Position numbers and translations under genes: made by a program. The notes beneath the pieces were generated by a model. It did not search any database and had not been told where the DNA came from. It saw only the letters and a list, made by a program, of their open reading frames with translations. Shown piece by piece: positions 22,851-35,337 of a stretch of 64,000 bases of DNA. The stretch's first letter is position 1. Each line of letters begins with the position of its first letter. This DNA is from Capra hircus (lineage: Eukaryota; Chordata; Mammalia; Artiodactyla; Bovidae). The stretch lies in contig NC_030808.1 of assembly GCF_001704415.2 (NCBI RefSeq), positions 132,013,089-132,077,088 on the forward strand, written 5' to 3'.

Positions 22851-25186
22851 TTCAGTTCAGTTCAGTTGCTCAGTTGTGTCCGACTCTTTGTGACCCCATG
22901 GACTGCAGTGCACCAGGCTTCCCTGTCCAGCACCAACTCCCAGAGCTTATTCAGACTCATGTTCATCGAGTCGGTGATGCCATCCAACCATCTCATCCTC
23001 TGTCGTCCCCTTCTCCTCCCGCCTTTAATCTTTCCCAGCATCAGGGTCTTTTCAAATGAGTCATTTCTTCTCATTAGGTGGCCAAAGTACTGGAGTTTCA
23101 GCTTCAGCATCAGTCCTTCCAGTGAATATTTGGGACTGATTTCCTTTAGGATGGACTGGTTTGATCTCCTAGGAGTCCAAGGGACTCTCAAGAGTCTTCT
23201 CTAACACCACGGTTCAAAAGCATAAATTCTTCGGCCCTCAGCTTTCTTTATAGTCCAACTCTCATATCCATACATGACTACTGGAAAAACCATAGCTTTG
23301 ACTAGATGGACCTTTGTTGACAAAGTAATGTTTCTGCTTTTTAATATGCTGTCTAGATTGGCCATAGCTTTTCTTCCACGGAGCAAGTTTCTTTTGATTC
23401 ATGGCTGTAGTCACCATGTGCAGTGATTTTGGAGCCCAAGAAAATAAAATCTGTCAGTGTTTCCTTTGTTTTTCCATCTATTTGCCATGAAGTGATGGGA
23501 CCGGATGCCGTGATCTTAGTTTTCTGAATGTTGAGTGTTTAGCCAACTTTTTCACTCTCATCTTTCACTTTCAACAAGAGGCTCTTTAGTTCTTCTTCAC
23601 TTTCTGCTTAAGTGTGGTGTTATCTGCATATCTGAGGTTATTGATATTTCTCCCAGCAAACTTGACTCCAGTTTGTGCTTCATCCAGTCCAGCATTTCGC
23701 ATGATATACTCTCCATTTAAGTTAAATAAGCAGGGTGACAATATACCTGATGTTCTTGACATATTCCTTCCTGATTTGGAACCAATGTGTTGTTCCATGT
23801 CCAGTTTAACTGTTGCTTCCGGGCCTGCATACAGATTTCTCAGGAGACAGGTCAGATGGTCTGGTATTCCCATCTCTTTAAGAATTTTCCACAGTTGTGA
23901 TCCATACCATCAAAGGCTTTGGTGTAGTCAGTAAAGCAAAAGTAGATGTTTCTCTGGAACTCTCTTGCTTTCTTGATGATCCTTGGATGTTGTCGACTTG
24001 ATCTCTAGTTCTTCTGCCTTTTCTAAGTCCAGCTTGAACATCTGGAAGTTCACAGTTCACATACTGTTGAAGCCTGGCTTGGAGAAATTTGAACATTACT
24101 TTGGTAGCGTGTGAGATGAGTGCAGTTGTGCAGTAGTTTGAACATTCTTTGGCATTGCCTTTCTTTGGGATTGGAATGAAAACTGACCTTTTCCAGTCTT
24201 GTGGCCACTGCTGAGTTTTCCAGATTTGCTGGTGTATTGAGTGCAGCACTTTCACAGCATTGTCTTTTAGGATTTGAAATAACCCAAATGGAATTCCATC
24301 ATCTCCACTAACTTTGTTCATAGTGATGCTTCCTAAGTTCCCCTTGACTTCTCATTCAAGGATGTCTGGCTCAAGGTGAATGATCACACCATCGTGGTTA
24401 TCTGGGTCATGAAGATCTTTTCTGTGTAGTTCCTCTGTGTATTGCCGTTTTTTCTGAATATCTTCTGCTTCTGTTAGGTCCATACCATTTCTGTCCTTTA
24501 TTATGCTCATCTTTGCATGAAATATTTTCTTGGTGTTTCTAATTTTCTTGAAGAGGTCTCTAGTCTTTCTCATTCTGTTGTTTTCCTCTATTTCTTTGCA
24601 TTGAGAGCTGAGGAAGGCTTTCTTATCTCTCCTTGCTATTCTTTGGAACTCTGCATTCAGATGGGAATAGCTTTCCTTTTCTCCTTTACCTTTAGCTTCT
24701 CTTCTTTTCTCAGCTATTTGTAAGGCCTCCTCAGACAACCATTTAGCCTTCTTGCGTTTCTTTTTCTTGGGGATGGTCTTGATCACTGCCTCCTGTACAG
24801 TGTCACTAACTTCCACCCATAGTTCTTCAGGCACTCTGTCTATCAGATCTAATCTCTTGAATCTGTTACTTCCAGTGTATAATCATAAGGGATTTGATTC
24901 AGGTCATACCTGAATGGTCTAGTGGTTTTCCCTACTTTCTTCAATTTAAATCTTAATTTGGCAATACGAGTTCATGATCTGAGCCACAGTCAGCCTCCCG
25001 GTCTTGTCTTTGCTGACTGTATAGAGCTTCTCTATCTTCGGTTGCGAAGAATATAATCAGTTTGATTTTGGTATTGACCATTTGATGATGTCCGTGTGTA
25101 CCCCTGTCTATAAGCAATGTCATTCCTTTTGGTAAAGAATACAAAAAGAGCATTAGACTTTCTAACAAGACTCTAAGAAAAGGCAC
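22851..25186 (-). mobile_element. BovB LINE, longest copy here, minus
   Basis: About 2.3 kb of a roughly 3.2-kb element, from the inverted tail (TTCAGTTCAGTTGCTCAG) back through the RT into the endonuclease domain. No clean target duplication was found, so the 5' limit is approximate. Confidence 0.92.
23201..25186 (-). pseudogene. BovB endonuclease-reverse transcriptase remnant
   Basis: In protein order: frame 24953-25186 holds the end of the APE-type endonuclease with its SDH box (CGSDHELV). Frame 24352-24834 is the linker before the RT. Frame 23878-24321 holds the RT fingers (WPQDWKRSVFIPIPKKG). Frame 23586-23873 holds the palm, where the catalytic box reads YADN instead of YADD. Frame 23201-23386 is the C-terminal domain. 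Multiple stops and frameshifts separate them and the second catalytic aspartate is lost, so it is inactive. Confidence 0.9.
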
Positions 25187-26719
25187 TTTTTTTGTTTTTC
25201 ATTTACATATAAGATTAAAATTCTTCATTTGGCTCCAAATGGTACTATTTTTGTTTCTGCTAGTACTTTATTCAATGTTGTTTATAAGTCTTTATTTATA
25301 AATTTCCTATCTTTATTCACATTTTATCATTTCTTTCTATTATAGTTCATCCTGATCCCTGTAAGATTATCTTATTATTAAAGGATTTCTCTGACTGCTC
25401 TTAAGACTGCAGTAAATAATCACTGGTTTTTCTCATAGAAGCATAGGCTTTCTTGGTCTTATTGGGTTTGCTTTTTAGACACTTGCATTGTGTAAAGTGG
25501 AAGGAACAACTGAATTTGGAGACCAGATATCTGGATTCTAATCCAAGCTAATCTGTTTATTAAGCAGCATGTCTTTTTGTGAATAACTTTTAGGGATAAG
25601 CCTCACTGACGTTAGGGATCAGAATGTATGTCAGAGGATGCCAGTAAATGGGCTACTGTAACAGCGCTCTATAAACTATGAAAAATGAATATGTACAGTT
25701 GTCTTTTGAGGGGGCACTTTGTACATTTGCAGATTTCTGAGCAGCATTCATCTAGTTTATAAAACAAACAAAATACAAGTTGCAGTTGTCAGAGGCATGC
25801 AGCAGGGCGGTAGAGTGTCTCCAGGGAAGGCTGACTAGAGTCTGATGAGTCAGTTCTTAAGTGTGGCAGGAACTGATGAACTATGTACCAGACTCTGGTT
25901 CTCAGAATTGATATGTTTAGAAGTTCAATTTATTATTTAAATGTAGGAGTGTTTAGGTTTTGGGTGAAGTCTGAGGTGTAAGTCAGGGTGTCAGTCTATT
26001 GTACATTGAGAAGTGTAACTTTCAAATGAAATGGACTGCCTGTGCTCATTAGTCGTTTTATTCTGCTCCTGGCCGAAGACCTGTGTCAGACACAGAGTAT
26101 AATCTGAAGATTGACCGGTAAACCTAGAATGAACCCAAAGTAAGTTCAGTCATCTTAGTTGTCAGTATTATTGAACTGTGATAGTCTGATATGTATGTCT
26201 GCACTGCAGCAGATCTGGGTCAGAACACTATCCAGAGACAGTGCTGGAGACAAACTGCCAGGTTTAATTTGTTTCAGCACTCTTCAGAATTCAGTTAATT
26301 TGGTTTCTGCTCTCGTATAGTCATGGACAAGCGCGGGGTCCTGCTTCCCATGCTGCCGTATTTGTATTTTATGTATTTACTTTTTTTCATTCTACAGATG
26401 ATTTATTTCTTATATTTGATTCTCTAATTCTCATTCTGACTTTACCTCAGTTTTAAAGGAACCTTTTTCTTTGTGTCCCATATACTGCTTCATTAGTGGA
26501 TTGAATTTATCCTTGCAGAGTTGAGTAATATTGCTTTGAGTGTACTTCTGGATGTAGGAAGAATAAGTTATTTTGTAGTCAAGTTTGGATCTCAATCTCA
26601 GTATTGGCTCTGACATCTGTTCAGCTGAGATTTTTGGTCGGGTTACTTAGATGAATCTGTCCATTCATTTATCATCTCAGAGCCACTTTAGTCCCTCTGC
26701 TCCATCTTCCCCTCCTTTC
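25187..26719. other. Unclassified non-coding DNA
   Basis: A stretch at 25485-25600 may be decayed sense MIR (AATTTGGAGACCAGATATCT). No gene recognised. Confidence 0.4.
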
Positions 26720-27360
26720 CCTTCTCCTTTGCAATTATACTGAGGTATATATAACGTAAATACTCCTAAAGTATATGATTCAGTGATGTTTAGTTAACTT
26801 AGAAAGCTGTACAACAATCCCACAGTCTAGTTTTAGAATATTTTTGTCATCCCCAAAGAAATTCCATAACCATTTGCAGTCACTTCACATTTTCACCCCT
26901 AAACCTAGGCAGCTACTAATTTATATTCTGTATTTATTCATTTGCCCTTTTTGGATAATTCATATAAATGGAATTATAAAATATGTGGTCTTCTGTGTTT
27001 CCTTCTTTCATTTAAGTGGTTTTGAAGGATGACCTATATTGATAGCATGTTTCAGTACTTACTTTTTTATTGTTGAAGAATATTGATTTTGTTGATACAT
27101 TGACCAGTTGATGATTATTTGGATTTCCATTTGTTGGCTGTTGTGAACAATGCTGTTAAAAGTTTGTGTACAAGTCTTGGTGAAGACATATTTTTATTTC
27201 TTTTCCATTGATACCTTGGAGTAGAATTGTTGTTAAATTTATATTTAACATTTTTAAAATTGCCAAACTATTTTCCAAAATGGCTATACCACTTTATGTT
27301 TATGTTTATGTTTATGTTTATGCTTATCAGTGTGTGAGGATTTCTGAATGTTTTAGATGT
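26720..27360 (-). mobile_element. Old L1 3' UTR, minus
   Basis: Inverted L1 3' end wording: AATTATACTGAGGTATATAT, CTGTACAACAATCCCACAG, GTTGTGAACAATGCTG, TACCTTGGAGTAGAATTG. Confidence 0.8.
27294..27325. repeat. (TTTATG)n microsatellite
   Basis: About five units of the hexamer TTTATG sit at the end of the old L1. Confidence 0.85.
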
Positions 27361-27639
27361 CTCTTTGATTAGATTTTAATATCACATATGATATTAGTTG
27401 CTATCAGCAAACAAGAGTCATAGCATTACAGGATTTTACTTCTAAAGCTAGAAAAAAAATTATATTAGAAAATGTAAAAATATAGTTCTAAATGTTTACA
27501 AACCTAAATTTCAACTAGGTGAATGTAATCAAAAAATTAAGACAAAGCATTCTATAGAACTGTGGGAAAAATTTGTTACTTTAATTAAAATTAGCTCTTG
27601 ATTACAGAAAGGCCTAAAATATGACAGGTTAGTTCAGTG

Positions 27640-27860
27640 AATCCTCACATACTCATCACCCAGTTTCAAAATTGTTATCATGTCCAGTATTGTCTATAGC
27701 CATATCTGTTCCCTTCTCCCCATATTATTTTGAAGCAAACCCTAGACATCGTAAAGATAAAGCCATTATCATACCTGATGCTATTAGTAATAATCCTTTA
27801 CTTAGAATTTATTGTTTTAGAAGAGTGAGATGCAGAAAGAAAATTTTAAATACGTCTACT
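27640..27860 (-). repeat. L1-related 3' UTR fragment
   Basis: CACATACTCATCACCCAGTT and TATTTTGAAGCAAACCCTAG are phrases of old L1 3' ends. Strand is inferred. Confidence 0.45.
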
Positions 27861-28067
27861 ATTAAAAATGAAAATATTAATACTTAAAAATAGATTTCTA
27901 ACTCAGGAATTGGAGTGTGTGTCTGTGTTTTAAGGAAATGTTTCTTTATGCATTTTTTAGTTCTATATTTCCCTCTCCTCCCCACCTAGAAAAATACGAC
28001 AAAGTTTTGAGGGTATGGAGAATGGGATTATGCTTTCTGTGGTGCATTTACGTTAGGATAAGTATCT

Positions 28068-28758
28068 ACTTCTGCTTCATTGACTACGCTAAAGCCTTTG
28101 ACTGTGTGGGTCACAACAGACTGTGGAAAATTATTAAAGAGATGTGAATACCAGACCACCTTACCTGCCTCCAGAGAAACCTGTATGCGGGTCAAGATGC
28201 AACAGTTAGAACCAGACATGAAACAATGAACTGGTTCAAAACTGGGAAAGGAATATGTCAAGGCTGTCTGTTGTCACTTTGTTTATTTAACTTCTATGCA
28301 GAGACATAACTGACAAAGGTCCATCTAGTCAGAGCTATGGTTTTTTCAGTAGTCACGTATGGATGAGAGTTGGACTATAAAGAAAGCCGAACACTGAAGA
28401 ACTGATGCTTTTGAACTGTGGTGTTGGAGAAGACTCTTGATAGTCCCTTGGATAGCAAGATCAAACCAGTCCATCCTAAAGGAAATCAGTCCTGAATATT
28501 CATTGGAAGGACTGATACTGAAGCTCCAATACTTTGGTCACCTGATGCGAAGAACTGACTTATTAGAAAAGACCCAATGCTGAGAAAGATTGAAGGCAGG
28601 AGGAGAAGGGGATGACAGAGGATGAGATGGTTGGGTGGCATCACAGACTCAATGGATATGAGTTTGAGCAGGCTCTGAAAGTTGGTATTGGACAGGGAAG
28701 CCTGTCTGGCTTGCTGCAGTCCATGGGTCGCAAAGAATCGGACACAACTGAGCAACTA
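28068..28758 (+). mobile_element. BovB LINE with internal deletion, plus
   Basis: Sense RT text (CTTTGACTGTGTGGGTCAC) runs to TTCTATGCAGAG and then jumps to ACAAAGGTCC, skipping the YADD palm region. It then continues to the normal 3' tail. Flanked by an 8-bp duplication AAGTATCT (28060-28067 and 28759-28766). Confidence 0.9.
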
Positions 28759-28880
28759 AAGTATCTTCGAAACATGAGGTGAGGTTAGAAGGAATTTGCC
28801 ATTTCTCATTGAAATTTACTTTATTGTAGCTTTAGGGAAATTTTTAAATTTACATTCAAAATTGGCTACCTGAGTTTTGG

Positions 28881-29089
28881 TCTTCCCTGGTGGCTCAGAC
28901 GGTAAAGAATCCACCTGCAATGCAGGAGACCTGGGTTTGATCCCTGGGTTGGGAAGATCCCCTGGAGGAGAGCATGGCAACCCACTCCTATATTTTTGCC
29001 TGGAGAATCCCCATGGACAGAGGAACCTGGTGGGCCACAGTCCACGAGGTTCCAAAGAGTCGGACATGACTGAGTGATTAAGCACAGCA
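28881..29089 (+). mobile_element. Bov-tA SINE, full length, plus
   Basis: The tRNA-like head carries a recognisable polymerase III A box (TGGCTCAGACGG, 28891-28902) and B box (GGGTTTGATCC, 28933-28943). The Bov-A body follows (GAACCTGGTGGGCCACAG). Overlapping frames on both strands are the usual SINE artefacts. Confidence 0.92.
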
Positions 29090-29347
29090 TACAAATTTCT
29101 ATAACATGGTTTCTGATCAGCATTATAGATCCTCTGTATACTCCCAGTTTCATGGTCTATTTTTCGTTTTGTTTTCTGAAAAGAGTACAGTTTTTCTTTT
29201 CCTGGTACACAGAATTGATTTCTTATTAGTACCAAAACACCTGTAATATCAAAGTCAGCGGTAACTTTATGGTAAGTCTGGGCTTTCAGATTTACTAAAG
29301 AATAAAATGAGAAGGTTTAGTAGATGGAGTATGGGTATTGGACAGGG
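29090..29347. other. Short non-coding spacer
   Basis: No gene or repeat recognised between the SINE and the next BovB. Confidence 0.4.
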
Positions 29348-30046
29348 TTAACTTAAAGCTCAGCATTCAGAAAACGAAGATCATGGCATTTGATCCCATC
29401 ACTTCATGGGAAATAGATGGGGAAACAGTGGAAATAGTGTCAGATTTTATTTTTCTGGGCTCCAAAATCACTGCAGATGGTGATTGCAGCCATGAAATCA
29501 AAAGACGCTTACTCCTTGGAAGGAAAGTTATGACCAACCTGGACAGCATATTGAAAAGCAGAGACATTACTTTGCCAACAAAGGTCCGTTTAGTCAAGGC
29601 TGTAGTTTTTCCAGTGGTCATGTATGGATGTGAGAGTTGGACTGAAGAAAGCTGAGTGCCAGAGAATTGATGCTTTTGAACTGTGGTGTTGGAGAAGACT
29701 CTTGAGAGTCCCTTGGACTGCAAGGAGATGCAGAGTCCATCCTAAAGGAGATCAGTCCTGGGTGTTCATTGGAAGGACTGATGCTGAGGCTGAAACTCCA
29801 GTACTTTGGCCACCTCATGCAAAGAGATGACTAATTGGAAAAGACCCTGATGCTGGGAGGGATCGGCGGCAGGAGGAGAAGGGGACGACAGAGGATGAGA
29901 TGGCTGGATGGCATCACCGACTCGATGGACGTGAGTTTGAGTGAACTCCGGGAGTTGGTGATGGACAGGGAGGCCTGGCGTGCTGCAGTTCATGGGGTCA
30001 CAAAGTGTTAGACATGACTGAGCGACTGAACGGAACTGAACTGATG
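29348..30046 (+). mobile_element. BovB LINE 3' portion, plus
   Basis: Starts in AACTTAAAGCTCAGCATTCA (RT thumb) and ends in the BovB tail GACTGAGCGACTGAACGG. The frame at 29338-29655 gives the C-terminal block (LNLSIQKTKIMAF-like to VMYGCESWT), then breaks. Confidence 0.92.
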
Positions 30047-30988
30047 GTGTTACACTTTACACATTTACAGAGCAGAGCAAGGAGAAATGGAAAAACAGAA
30101 GGCAGCTATTAAGTGCCTGTTAGATACACTCATTGTGGTAATTTATTTACATAAATTCCTGATTGCTTGTTACAACAATGCTGGAAAGATTACATGTATT
30201 ATCTTCATTCTAAACCAAAGCTCAGAAATGTGAAGTGTTTTGCAAAATGTGTATGTTATCCTCACTATGAGTGAGGAATCTAAGGCTTGCAGAAGTGTAA
30301 TTTGCAAAAATGCTTACAACTAGTTAATGTCAGAATTTCAGTCTAGGGCTGCTTTAATTTGAAAGTTTATGTTTCTTTCTGTTGTGGACAGTTGTATACC
30401 AGGGAGATAATGCACATTTTTACTCTTTTTTTTTTTTTTTTGTCTTAAGCATTATAATGTTAAAAGCTACTCTGGCCAGTTAGTTAATTAAAATACTTGT
30501 AATATAACTGTACTTGTTAGTAATATATTTAGGCAACTTTATAGAAAAGTAAAATGAGTTATTTTCTGTTACCTGCATGGCTGAATTGGGTTTATAGAAT
30601 AAGCATCCTGAAAGCACATGGTCAAAGCAGTGGGTCATCAAAAGTATTTTCAGAACTTCAGCTTTTCAGGTACAAATGTCAGCAGTTTTGCCATTTTCCA
30701 GTTTTAGATTAAAAACTTGTTCAGTGTTGCACCAGGTATGCTTCCTTAGCCACTAGTGGTTTGCATAGCACTCATTGGAGAAAACTCAGATTTGGAAGAT
30801 TTAACTCTTTAAGAGTTTTATCTTTTTTCAAGGTAAAATAAGCTGATAGAGAAAATTTGAGCTAAGGAAGGTACAGGCATTCATACTAAGCAAGAGCAAG
30901 ACCAGAGCAGAAACCATTTGTGACAGGCCCAAAGTAACTTCTTTCTCTGTGTTGTGAGCCATTAGAAATGATTCATGTCAATTTATGT
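30047..30988. other. Non-coding DNA with a minus-strand MIR
   Basis: 30105-30345 reads as decayed inverted MIR. A poly-T run lies at about 30427-30441. The rest is unclassified. Confidence 0.45.
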
Positions 30989-31186
30989 GTGAAAGTGAAG
31001 TCGCTCAGTCATGTCCGACTCTGTGCGATCCCTTGGACTGTAGTCTACCAGGCTTCTCTGTCCATGGGATTTTCCAGGCAAGAGTACTGGAGTGGGTTGC
31101 CATTTCCTTTCCCAGGGGATCTTCCTGACCCAGGGATCAAACCTAGGTCTCCTGCATTGCAGGCAGACGCTTTATGCTCTGAGCCA
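30989..31186 (-). mobile_element. Bov-tA SINE, full length, minus
   Basis: Inverted tail GAAGTCGCTCAGTCATGTCC, then the body, then the inverted tRNA head ending GCTCTGAGCCACC. Confidence 0.92.
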
Positions 31187-31279
31187 CCTTATATATTCCT
31201 TTTTTAGCTATAGTAATTGACTAAGATGTTTAGCAGACTTTCTCTATTTGCCTTTCAAAAAGAACTTTCAACTATGAAA

Positions 31280-33000
31280 TAAAGCATGTTAAGTGTATCA
31301 AACATAAATGTACTGCTTAATTATTGTAAAGTAAACATTGTGAAACTGATTTGGTCAAGAACCAGGACATTGTCCGCACTGGAGAATCTCCTCCACTGCA
31401 TGCCCATTTGCATTATAGCCTCATCCCTTTACGCTAAATGAATCATTATCCTGGTTTTTTTTGGTTAGAATTTTTCTTGTTTTTAAAAAATATTTCTACC
31501 TTCTAAGTCTTTATTCCTAAATGCTTGGCTTTGTCTATTTTATAGTTTCACATGGACAGAATCATGCTTTTTTTTTTTTTTTTTAATGTCTTGCTTCTTT
31601 CAGTCAGTACTGTATTTGTGAAATTCATCCAGGTTGTGAAGACATAATTCATTTTTAATAAGTACTCAGTTGTGTGATTATGCCACAGTTTATCCATTCT
31701 ACTGTCGATGTCCATTAGATTATTTTCAGGTCAGGGCCATTATGAATAATGCTTCTAAGAACAATCCTGTATATGATTTTAATACCATTTCTCTTGGATC
31801 TGTATCTTGGAGTCAGATCTTTTGGTCTTAATGTATGTCATCCAAAAATGCCAAGTTGTTTCCCAAAGTAGTTTTGTTGTTTCATATTTTATTTCTACTA
31901 GCAGTATATGAGAATTCCCTTTCCTTTCTTTATATTTCTCCTCAGCACTTACTCCTAGTCTTTTAAAGTTTTAGCCATTTTTGATGGCTTAAGTTGGTTT
32001 TTCACTGGGTACTAATGCTGTTAAGAATCTCACTTTTGGCTCTTTTTATAAGTGAAGTGATTGTTCTTATCACTTGTCCATTTTTCTGTTGGATTGTCTC
32101 TGGTTTGATTAATGAAGGTTCTTAATATTGAGTCCTTTGTCAGTTTAAATAGATCCCTACTATTTTCCATTCTGTAGTTGCCTAAGGTGCCATTTAAAGT
32201 GTTATCTTTTGGTGCAGAGTTGTTTTTATATAGTTGTTTTTAACTGTTTTTTTCTTTCTGCTAAGTGCTTTTTGTGCCCTGTTTAAAAAAAATTCCATAC
32301 TTGGATGTTATGAAGTTACTATTTTAAATCATTTGGAAGCTTAATTTGTTTTTCTTATTTAGGTGTGTACTTTACCTGGAAATGACTTTTGTGTATTTAT
32401 TAAGTCATATTTTAATATTTTTTGATACAGATATCCAGTTGTCCTGGCAGCATTTAGAAACAATCAAACAAGATGTCAGAAACCTTTCCTATTGCTCTGC
32501 AGCGTCGTCTATTTATAATTCATGTTCATATAGCGTACGTTGTCTCTGTGCCTCCATCTTGTTACATCAATCTGTTTGTCTCTCTTTGCACGAGTATCAT
32601 TACCTTATTTATTGAGTTTAATGTTGACTCAGACTATTCTACAAAGCAAGTCTTCCCACCTTATTTTTCCCTCCAGATTTTTTAATCTAATTTTTGCATT
32701 TCATGTGTAATTTAGAACTGTCCTGCCAGGTCTTCCCTCACCACACCCCCATTAAAACAACAAAAAAAGTCAATAAAACTCTAGAACCTGTTGGAGTTTT
32801 GATTGGAATTGCATTGTTGCTTTAAATCAGTTTTGGGTTGGGGAGAAATGACACCCTTTATAGCTTCCTGGGTAGAAGTTATGCATAACTTTTGTTAGGT
32901 TTATTATTAGATATTTGGTTTTTTAAAATGGTATTATAAGTACTCTAATTTTTTTTTTTTTTTTGGTAAGCTCACAGAAATTGGGATACTTTAATCAGGA
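31280..33000 (-). mobile_element. Old L1 3' UTR and ORF2 end, minus
   Basis: Inverted L1 blocks in order: GACATTGTCCGCACTGGAG, GCCACAGTTTATCCATTC, GGCCATTATGAATAATGC, ATCTCACTTTTGGCTC, TGATTGGAATTGCATTG. Poly-T tracts at 31568-31584 and 32951-32964 may mark smaller nested insertions. Confidence 0.75.
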
Positions 33001-33822
33001 GTTTTTTTTCTTTTTTTGAAATCAGGAGTTTTGTAGCAAAATTTTTTGTGAACAGAATTTTATTCTAGTTCTAAGCCAAATTGTCCAAAGCATCTTTAGC
33101 ATTTCTAAAGCCTGACAGGTTCCAGATACTACACAAAGTAACTGCTTCTAATAATGGTATTTTCCTTTTGCTTTCAAAGAGGGTAGACAAAGTGATTATT
33201 GCATGTAGTGATAAAAATACATACACATGACCATTTCACTTTAACCCAGTATGGTTGAATAGACTTTTTTTTTTGGCATTTGACCTTTATTTGGATTTAC
33301 AGTTTTAAGCTAGTTACAGAAATAGTTGCTTAAATAAAATGATCTATTTACTTTTTTTTTAGTTTTAGAGTTCTCTTGCCAAACTGTACTTTGCATTAAA
33401 TCATTTCTTCTGGTCCCTGGTTATAATGGGGTAGGACTATGACCTAAATAAACATTAAAGTGAAGTACATTATGCAAATTCCAACGTTGTTGCAATGAAT
33501 ATGAAGTATAAAAAGATATTTTGAAATTCTTTGACTGGAAAGGAAAGTGTATACAGTGTAGGTTTAATTCTGCATAGTGGTATATGTGTGTGAGAGAAAA
33601 TATTAGACAGGAACTCTGGAACTGGAGCACTGGAATAGAGTGTTTAAGAGAGAAAAGTGTTACAGAGTAATGGTAAAATAAAATACCCTAGAAAATGGAA
33701 TAATAAAATAATACTTGAACTGCTTATTTGTTTTTGGAAAATCATTATGAATTCAGATTTCAATACTGTGGGAAGACTGATTTTCATTTAATAAAAACTT
33801 ATGCATTGGAATTTTGTGTAGA
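33001..33822. other. Unclassified non-coding DNA
   Basis: No gene recognised. It contains a short duplicated ATCAGGAGTTTT phrase (32994-33005 and 33022-33033). Confidence 0.35.
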
Positions 33823-33906
33823 TGAACTTTCCTAGACCTTAAAAACAATATCCAGAAAGGAAGGAAGAACACCAAAACCCAGATATTTCGGGGGGTAGAT
33901 AGGCCA
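33823..33906 (+). repeat. 84-bp direct repeat, left copy
   Basis: The text from TGAACTTTCCTAGACCTT to GGCCAG recurs at 34173-34256 with scattered substitutions. The two copies bracket a BovB 3' fragment. The length is far beyond a normal LINE target duplication. Confidence 0.85.
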
Positions 33907-34172
33907 GTTCAGTTCAGAAGATGAAGCTCCAATACATTGGCCACCTGCTGTGAAGAACTGACTCATTGGAAAAGACCCTGGTGCTGGGAAAGACTGAAGG
34001 CAGGAGGAGAAGGGGACGACAGAGGTTGAGGTGGTTGGATGGCATCACCCACTAGGTGGACATGAGTTTGAGCAGGCTCTGGGAATTGGTGATGGACAGG
34101 GAAGCCTTGTGTGCTGCAGTCCATGGGGTTGCAAAGAGTCAGACACGACTGAGCAACTGAAGTGAACTGAAC
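33907..34172 (+). mobile_element. BovB LINE 3' end, plus
   Basis: A short TTCAGTTCAG motif (33907-33916) precedes sense BovB from GATGAAGCTCCAATAC to the tail GAACTGAACT. Only the last ~260 bp remain. It may reflect a tiny 5' inversion at its left edge. Confidence 0.88.
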
Positions 34173-34256
34173 TGAACTTTCCTAGCCCTTAAAAACAATA
34201 TCCAGAAATGAAGGAAAAAGAAAAATTCTCACATATTTCTGGGGGTAAATAGACCA
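34173..34256 (+). repeat. 84-bp direct repeat, right copy
   Basis: Partner of 33823-33906. It shares TTAAAAACAATATCCAGAAA and ends AGACCAG. Divergence is concentrated in the middle. Confidence 0.85.
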
Positions 34257-34639
34257 GAAAATGGTATTATGTTTTATGAGTAAATTCTGTGGGACTTATC
34301 TGGTGTTCTGATTCTTCCTTAATTAGGGCAAAGTTCATTTAAACTGACAAATAACCATATATCATCTATGTAAATCACACTGTAATCTGACTTTCCTACA
34401 TCATAAATTCTACATCAGGGTTGGTTATAAAGTAGGTACTAGTAAATATACACATGCTTAAAATTGTAAGAATTTAGCACACATTTCAAAGATTCTGTGA
34501 CTTTTACTGCACATTATATTTGGGGGCATTGGAGGATTGAACTAGGCACCTAAATGGTACAAATACCACTGTTAGTAAGCAATGAAACTGTTTATTTCAA
34601 ACTAGTATTTCATAATTCATATTGGTTTTCCAGGAACCT
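34257..34639. other. Unclassified non-coding DNA
   Basis: No gene or repeat recognised. Confidence 0.4.
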
Positions 34640-34987
34640 TATTTTCTTAAATTGAAAACTTCATGTAACATCCAGTTAACTATTTTACAGTGACATTTAG
34701 TGCAGTCATAGTTTTGTGCAACCACACCTCTCCAGCTTCAAAACATTTTCATAACGCCAGAACAACACACAGCATATCCATTAAGGAATCACTCCCCACT
34801 GCCCCCTACACTTGTTAGAAATCAACCTTCAGCAAATCTCTATGGATTTGTTTATTTATGGTATTTCATATAAATGGAATATTTAATATATGGCTTTCAC
34901 TTAGCTTAATGGTTTAAAAGTTTATCCCAGTTGTAGCTTAATCCTTTTTACGACTGAATGATAATTCCATTGTATGTATGCCTTTTT

Positions 34988-35075
34988 ATATAAGGGACTA
35001 AAGCATCTTGGATTTTGGTATCTGTGATGGGGTCTTGGGACCAATCCCTTGGGAATACCAAGGGACAGTTGTACC
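34988..35075 (-). repeat. Possible Tigger/MER2-like DNA transposon fragment
   Basis: AGCATCTTGGATTTTGGTAT and CTTGGGACCAATCCCTTGGG are inverted forms of a phrase common in Tigger-class elements. It interrupts the L1 text. Family placement is tentative. Confidence 0.4.
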
Positions 35076-35337
35076 ACAGCTTGTTGATTCATCTAATGCA
35101 CATTTTGGCTAATTGTCAATAATGCTCCTATAAATATTTGTGTACAAATTTATTTGTGAACCTGTGTTTTCATTTCTTTTGGGTATATACCTGGGAGTGA
35201 AATTGCCAGATCACATGGTTATCATATGCCAGATCTGTGTTTAGCTTTTGGGTGACTGCCACACTTTTCTTGACTTGGCTGCACCACCATTGTACATTTT
35301 CACCAGCATTGTAGACTTCCTATTAGTCTACATTCTT

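Noticed and set aside
28891..28943. Possible tRNA gene (A and B boxes)
   Set aside because: The boxes belong to the tRNA-derived head of a Bov-tA SINE. No complete cloverleaf with paired acceptor stem is present.
28877..29077. 66-aa frame with SDGKEST-type sequence
   Set aside because: This is the common conceptual translation of Bov-tA SINEs and recurs in other SINE copies of this window. It is not a gene.
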